A stretch of DNA of 64,000 bases from NCBI RefSeq assembly GCF_014203705.1, contig NZ_JACHJR010000001.1, forward strand, positions 620,001 to 684,000, read 5' to 3'. The notes beneath the pieces were generated by a model. The model saw only the letters and a program-made list of their open reading frames with translations. It was not told the DNA's origin and made no database searches. Positions 60,069-64,000 of this stretch are shown in pieces. This stretch comes from Kitasatospora gansuensis. Lineage in GTDB: Bacteria > Actinomycetota > Actinomycetes > Streptomycetales > Streptomycetaceae. The position numbers were made by a program, and so were the translations under genes. Each line of letters begins with the position of its first letter. Positions within the stretch are counted from its first letter, which is position 1.

Positions 60069-60999
60069 GTGAAGGATCGAACGGGCGGTCACACCTACCC
60101 GGCACTGACCGCGATCCGGACCCTGCAGGCGCGGCTCGCCGCCGCCGGCCGGTCGCTGGACGTGCTCTGGGTCGGGACGGCCGACGGCCTGGAGGCGAGG
60201 GTGGCGCCGGCCGAAGGGATCCCGTTCGTCTCGGTGGCCACGGGCAAGGTGCGGCGGTCCGCCAACCCCCTGAAGATGATCTCCGCGGCGAACGTGAAGG
60301 ACATGGGCCGGGTGCCGCTCGGTGCGGCTCAGGCCCGGTCGATCATCGCGGACTTCCGGCCGGACGTGGTGCTGGCGACCGGCGGGTACGTCGCGGTGCC
60401 GGTCGGGCTGGCGGCGAAGGTGTGCGGGCGCCCGTTGGTGGTGCACGAGCAGACGGTCCGGCTCGACCTGGCCAACCGGGTGCTGGCCATCGGTGCAGAT
60501 CAACACGGTGGTGCGGGACATCCTGCCGTGGCTGCTGACCGGTGCCAACGTCATCCACCAGTGCGGCCCGAACAATGTGGCCGACCTGGCCGGCGTCACC
60601 GCTGCCCTGCCGCCACAGCTGGCCGCTCGTTATCTGGTGACCGGGTATCTCGGGCCTGAGCTGCCCGACGTCCTGGCGCTCGCCGACGTGGTGATCTCGC
60701 GCAGCGGCGCGGGCACGCTGGCCGAGCTGACCGCGCTCGGCAAGGCCGCGGTCTTCATCCCGCTGGCGAGCTCGGCAGGCAACGAGCAGGCACACAACGC
60801 CCGCCACCTCCAGGAGGCCGGTGCCGCCGCCGCACTGCTCGGGGACGTCACGCCGCAGGCGCTGCAGGCAGCCCTGGCTCCCTTGTTGGCCGACCCGGTC
60901 CGCCGGGCGGAAATGGCGGCACAAGCCCGTACCCAGGGACGACCTGACGCGGCGGAGCGGCTGATCGACGTGCTGCTGTCCGTCGCCGAGCGACGGTAG
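60069..60999 (+). pseudogene. Broken murG-like glycosyltransferase
   Basis: The first frame (60069 to about 60500) gives GGHTYPALTAIRTLQ, EGIPFVSVATGKVRRSANPL, DVVLATGGYVAVPVGLAAK and VVHEQTVRLDLANRVLA, then shifts. The second frame (about 60498-60999) gives INTVVRDILPWLLTGANVIHQCG, LPDVLALADVVISRSGAGTLAEL and NEQAHNARHL. Together this is a MurG/GT28 protein that has lost its start (the GGGTGGH loop is cut to TGGH), about 60-70 central residues, and the frame. A murG paralogue, since streptomycetes carry more than one. Not expected to be functional. Confidence 0.85.
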
Positions 61000-61033
61000 G
61001 CGGTTGACGACGACACGGGCCGCTCGAACAGAA

Positions 61034-61063
61034 ACGGCCCGGGGCGGGTGCCTCGGGCCGTTG
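61034..61063. terminator. Hairpin between convergent genes
   Basis: Perfect 9-bp arms AACGGCCCG/CGGGCCGTT with a 12-base loop, 35 bp after the murG remnant and 12 bp before the DUF4328 stop. Suitable as a two-way terminator. Confidence 0.65.
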
Positions 61064-61074
61064 CGTAGGGGCTG

Positions 61075-61695
61075 TCAGCGGGACGAAGTCTGCGTGAGCG
61101 GCAGGGTTTCCAGATCGGCACGCGCCTTCACAGCTTGACGGGTCGTCACCTGCTGGATCATCAGGACCGCCAGAGCCGCAGCGACAACGCCGACTACATC
61201 TTCATAGAGCGAATAGCCGTATGAGCCTGTCCCGAGCTGAGCGGCAACCGCACCACCGATCGTCTTGGCGAGCCAGGCCACCCACCAGGCGTTGATCAAC
61301 CACGCCCCGCCAACGGGCGAGTTCGCGCGCCAGATGTCCAGTGCGATCCGGCGCGGAATCCACCACATCGCCCCGGGGATGAACCATGCACCGACGGAAA
61401 GTCCCGCCGAATACCTATGTGTTCCGGGTGCAAAGAGCTCGGCATTGAGCCGACAGCGCCGGAACCAGCAGAGGAACACGATGATGGTGGCGATGAACAA
61501 CGGCATGGAAATCGGTACGAACTGCGTGAAGAAATGTGACCGGGTGCCGCCGGCAACCGCCACGGCGAGCTGCCCGGCGGTCTGGACAACGATCAGCGCC
61601 TGCGCGGCCAAGGCCAGGCGCCTGGGATCGGCTACCGGCCCGCCATGGGCCAGGGCGCGCGGACGCGGCTCGTCACTACCGGCTTCAGCGTTCAC
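61075..61695 (-). CDS. DUF4328 membrane protein
   Basis: 206 residues from GTG 61695 with AGGGG upstream. Four to five membrane helices (ALIVVQTAGQLAVAVAGG, FVPISMPLFIATIIVFLCWF, GLSVGAWFIPGAMWWIPRR, LINAWWVAWLAKTIGGAVA, VVGVVAAALAVLMI). CWFRRCRLNAELFAPGTHRYSAG and GAMWWIPRRIALDIWRAN are DUF4328 landmarks. Function unknown. Codon use is less biased than that of neighbours. Confidence 0.83.
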   Translation of the reverse strand: MNAEAGSDEPRPRALAHGGPVADPRRLALAAQALIVVQTAGQLAVAVAGGTRSHFFTQFVPISMPLFIATIIVFLCWFRRCRLNAELFAPGTHRYSAGLSVGAWFIPGAMWWIPRRIALDIWRANSPVGGAWLINAWWVAWLAKTIGGAVAAQLGTGSYGYSLYEDVVGVVAAALAVLMIQQVTTRQAVKARADLETLPLTQTSSR

Positions 61696-61923
61696 TACAG
61701 GCCCCTGCCAAACACACCTGCGGTGCTGGTCACGCGCAGAGTCGCCTGAAGAATAGGGGCACGTGTTCGAACTGTCCACGCGCCAACCTGCCGGACGGCA
61801 CCGCCCGCCTGGCCACCGAGCCCCGTTGAGCGCGCGTCCCGTGACGGCGGGCGGAGTCCGAGGGCAACCAAGCCCGCACCTCGCTCGTCCTCCCCTGTGA
61901 GGGACAAGCCGAGGAGGCAGGTC

Positions 61924-62499
61924 ATGAGACGCCTGATCGCACTTCCCATGGTGGCCGTACTGCTGGGCGGCGGGGTGGCCGCGGCCGCTCCCGCCGCACC
62001 GGCCGTCACCACCGCCGCCGTTTCGTGTCCGACCGGCTGGGGCAGTCTGCCCGAGGACCGGACGGCGCCCGACGCCCGCTCGCTGGTGAACGTCCGGACG
62101 GGCGCCCACCCCTGCTTCGACCGGATCGTCCTGGACGTTCCGGGCAGTTCGGCCGGCCACCCGGTCGGGTACCACGTCCGCTACGTCGACACGCTGTACC
62201 AGGACGGCTCCGGACAGCCGATACCGGTGCGCGGCGGAGCGCTGATCGAGATCGTCGCCCAGGCGCCGTCCTACGACGTCACCACCGGCACCGCGACCTA
62301 CCCCGGCCGGGCCGGGCAGCCGCTGCCCGGGGTGGACCTGACGGGCTACCGCACCTTCGTGGAGGCGAAGTTCGCCTCCAGCTTCGAGGGGCAGACCCAG
62401 CTCGGGCTGGGGGTCCGGGCCCGGCTGCCGTTCCGGGTGTTCCAGCTGGACGGCCGGCTGGTCGTCGACGTGGCGCACAGCTGGACCGCCACCGCCTGA
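61924..62499 (+). CDS. Secreted AMIN-like beta-domain protein
   Basis: 191 residues. Sec signal MRRLIALPMVAVLLGGGVAAAAPA, then CPTGWGSLPEDRTAPDARSLVNVRTGAHPCFDRIVLDVPG, with a Cys pair, and the beta-rich C-terminus LGVRARLPFRVFQLDGRLVVDVAHSW. This is the AMIN-like domain found on actinobacterial secreted proteins, thought to bind cell-wall material. AGGAGG precedes the ATG. Convergent with the SDR gene, 19 bp between stops. Confidence 0.83.
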   Translation: MRRLIALPMVAVLLGGGVAAAAPAAPAVTTAAVSCPTGWGSLPEDRTAPDARSLVNVRTGAHPCFDRIVLDVPGSSAGHPVGYHVRYVDTLYQDGSGQPIPVRGGALIEIVAQAPSYDVTTGTATYPGRAGQPLPGVDLTGYRTFVEAKFASSFEGQTQLGLGVRARLPFRVFQLDGRLVVDVAHSWTATA

Positions 62500-62518
62500 G
62501 CCGCAGCGTGACCGGCCG

Positions 62519-63256
62519 TCAGCTGCGGCCGGTCACATAGCCGCCGTCCACCCGCAGCACGTGCCCGGTGACGAAGCCCGCCGTCGCGAGGTAGCGCACC
62601 GCCTCGGCGATCTCCGAGACCTCGCCGACCCGGTTCAGCAGCGCCAGGCCGCCGTAGGCGTCCACCTCGCTGCCCTCGTGCAGCGGCGTCCGGACGATGC
62701 CCGGGGCCACCAGGTTGACCCGGATGCCGTCGGCGGCCAGTTCGGCGGCCAGACCGACCGTCAGGGCGTGCACACCGGCCTTGCTGACGATCGGGGCCGT
62801 GCACGGGAAACCGGCGATCGCGTGCTCCACCAGTACGGTGCCGATGTTGACGATGCTGCCGCCACCGCCCTGCCGGCGCAGCTGCCGGACCACCGCCTGG
62901 GTGGTCAGATAGGTGCCCTTGAGGTTGCCCGCGAGGAAACCGTCCAGCTCCTCCTCGGTGACCTCGGTGAACGGCTTCGCCGCGAACGTGCCCGCGTTGT
63001 TGACCAGCACGTCCACCCGGCCGAACCGCTCCACCGCCGTACGCACCAGGGCCTCGCCGGTCGCCGCGTCGCCGATGCCGCCGCTGACGGTGGCCACCCG
63101 CTCCCCCGCGCCGAGCTGCGCGGCCGCCTTGGCCAGCCGCTCCGGGTCGCGTCCGTTGAGCACCACGTTGGCGCCCTCCGCCAGGAAGGCGCGGGCGATG
63201 TCGAGGCCGATGCCGCTGGACGAGCCGGTAACGATGATCGTACTGGTTTCAGACAT
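62519..63256 (-). CDS. SDR-family oxidoreductase lacking the catalytic Tyr
   Basis: 245 residues. Rossmann loop VTGSSSGIGLDIARAFLAEG, LVNNAGTFAAKPF, and C-terminal RVNLVAPGIVRTPL and TGHVLRVDGGY are classical SDR. In the active site, the usual S...YxxxK reads NIGTVLVEHA...PIVSK: Pro replaces Tyr, and no Ser is at the usual place. Codons (GCC CCG ATC GTC AGC AAG) confirm this. Cofactor binding should be kept; the reaction is uncertain. Divergent from a LysR regulator. Confidence 0.88.
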   Translation of the reverse strand: MSETSTIIVTGSSSGIGLDIARAFLAEGANVVLNGRDPERLAKAAAQLGAGERVATVSGGIGDAATGEALVRTAVERFGRVDVLVNNAGTFAAKPFTEVTEEELDGFLAGNLKGTYLTTQAVVRQLRRQGGGGSIVNIGTVLVEHAIAGFPCTAPIVSKAGVHALTVGLAAELAADGIRVNLVAPGIVRTPLHEGSEVDAYGGLALLNRVGEVSEIAEAVRYLATAGFVTGHVLRVDGGYVTGRS

Positions 63257-63345
63257 GGTTGATCCTTCGTCAGGTTTTCGCTGGGGTGATACGAGAACCG
63301 TACGAACACCTGAGCCATAACTCCACGACCGATTCCCAAGTCAGT

Positions 63346-63362
63346 CATAATCCCTTGTTATG
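63346..63362. promoter_or_regulatory. Inverted repeat overlapping the LysR start codon
   Basis: CATAATCCCTTGTTATG has arms CATAA/TTATG with seven bases between, ending in the G of the LysR ATG. A T-N11-A arrangement is typical of LysR targets. Located in the 103-bp gap between the SDR and LysR genes; likely the autoregulatory site. Confidence 0.5.
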
Positions 63363-64000
63363 GACGTCGATCTGCGTGACCTCGAACTCCTCGACACCGT
63401 GGCCGCCACCGGCACCCTGACCGCCGCCGCCGAGCTGCTGTTCGTCAGCCAACCCGCGCTGAGCCAGCGGCTGACCAGGCTGGAGGGTCGGCTGGGCACC
63501 CAGCTGTTCGACCGTCAGGGGCGCGGGCTGGTGCCGAACGCGGCCGGTCAGCGGATGCTGCTGGCGGCCCGTCAGGTGCGGGCCGAGATCGACTCCGCCA
63601 CCCGGGACCTGCGGGAGATGCGGGACGGCCGGGACCGCCGGGTACGGCTGGCGGTGCAGTGCAGCACCACCTTCCAGTGGCTGCCGCCGGTGATCCAGGG
63701 CTTCCGCGCGCGGTGCCCCGGTGCCGAGGTGCGGATCGAGTCGCTGCCCGCCGACACCCTGATCACCGCGCTGCTGGAGGACCGCCTCGACGTCGCGCTG
63801 ATCACCAAGCCCGACCCGCAGATGGACCGGCTCCAGCTGACCGCGCTGTTCGACGACGAGATGGTCGCGGTGGTCCCGGCCGACCACCCCTGGGCCGCCC
63901 TCCCGCACCTGACGGCCCGGGACTTCGACGACGCGCACCTGGTGCTCTACGACCTCTACGACCCGAACCGGGTGCCCAGTACCCCGCTCCCGATTCCGCA
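63360..64000 (+). CDS. LysR-family transcriptional regulator (cut by the right edge)
   Basis: About 213 residues visible. HTH: LRDLELLDTVAATGTLTAAAELLFVSQPALSQRLTRLEGRLGTQLFDRQGRGLVPNAAG, then the start of the effector domain RRVRLAVQCSTTFQWLPPVIQGF and DRLDVALITKP. The last 80-90 residues lie outside the window. Divergent from the SDR gene, its probable target. Confidence 0.93.
   Translation, partial: MDVDLRDLELLDTVAATGTLTAAAELLFVSQPALSQRLTRLEGRLGTQLFDRQGRGLVPNAAGQRMLLAARQVRAEIDSATRDLREMRDGRDRRVRLAVQCSTTFQWLPPVIQGFRARCPGAEVRIESLPADTLITALLEDRLDVALITKPDPQMDRLQLTALFDDEMVAVVPADHPWAALPHLTARDFDDAHLVLYDLYDPNRVPSTPLPIP

Noticed and set aside
1..64000. Search for CRISPR arrays, tRNA or rRNA genes, integrases and phage genes
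   Set aside because: No spaced direct repeats, no cloverleaf or rRNA stretches, and no recombinase-like protein were seen on either strand.

Overview
The window is high-GC actinobacterial DNA with strong G/C preference at third codon positions, GTG/TTG starts beside GGAGG-type ribosome sites, many four-base (ATGA/GTGA) gene overlaps, and Tat and F420-type enzymes. The gene content (a Pls-like poly-lysine synthetase with its M1 peptidase, DmdR/IdeR-type iron boxes, DUF4184, DUF2079, DUF4239, DUF4328 and AMIN-like proteins) points to a Streptomycetaceae chromosome, Streptomyces or more likely Kitasatospora. No rRNA, tRNA, CRISPR array, phage or complete insertion sequence was seen.

Layout. 0-2.5 kb: truncated argB behind an iron box, a conserved hypothetical, and a MarR gene behind a second iron box. 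2.5-5.5 kb: a decayed stretch with a 7-bp tandem repeat and a large beta-helix-like membrane protein of less biased codon use. 5.5-9.4 kb: DUF4184, dihydrolipoyl dehydrogenase and a Tat-exported beta-propeller. 9.7-18.4 kb: a nine-gene, almost fully overlapping operon that looks like an unusual biosynthetic cluster without PKS or NRPS: P-loop kinase, GH3 acyl-adenylate/amide synthetase, two methyltransferases, FAD oxidoreductase, a protein that looks like a class I aminoacyl-tRNA synthetase with an altered HIGH motif, an unknown protein, a LysR effector domain without HTH, and an alpha/beta hydrolase. An HTH_42 (AlkZ/YcaQ superfamily) gene lies next to it. 19.8-27 kb: AsnC/luciferase-like/deaminase, NadE, YqeY, DUF2079, and a GntR-ABC transporter operon whose operator recurs before DUF2079.

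27-36 kb: a leftward lipid-type cluster (alpha-oxoamine synthase, membrane protein, methyltransferase, MMPL exporter, CPBP protein, PfkB-like protein) divergent from a TetR-SMR-DUF5360 operon. A 197-bp MITE with near-perfect 23-bp ends sits at 36.0 kb, followed by a fused cytochrome P450/PEP-mutase-like gene. 37.8-50 kb: ArsR, a membrane protein with an amyloid-like N-terminal motif, arylamine N-acetyltransferase, Tat phospholipase C, MazF-like protein, a leader peptide plus hairpin ahead of a GNAT gene and a second infA, and a secreted subtilase. 50-57.1 kb: DUF4239, hydrolase, M1 peptidase and the Pls-like synthetase with a lysine-type specificity code, preceded by three CTGACG/CGTCAG palindromes. 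57.1-64 kb: MarR/quinone-oxidoreductase/aldehyde dehydrogenase unit, a broken murG paralogue, DUF4328, AMIN-like protein, and an SDR lacking its catalytic Tyr divergent from a LysR regulator cut by the window end.

The parts most worth following are the 9.7-18.4 kb operon, the P450/PEP-mutase fusion, the pls locus and the leader-GNAT-infA unit. All functional calls come from reading motifs by eye; no database search was run.
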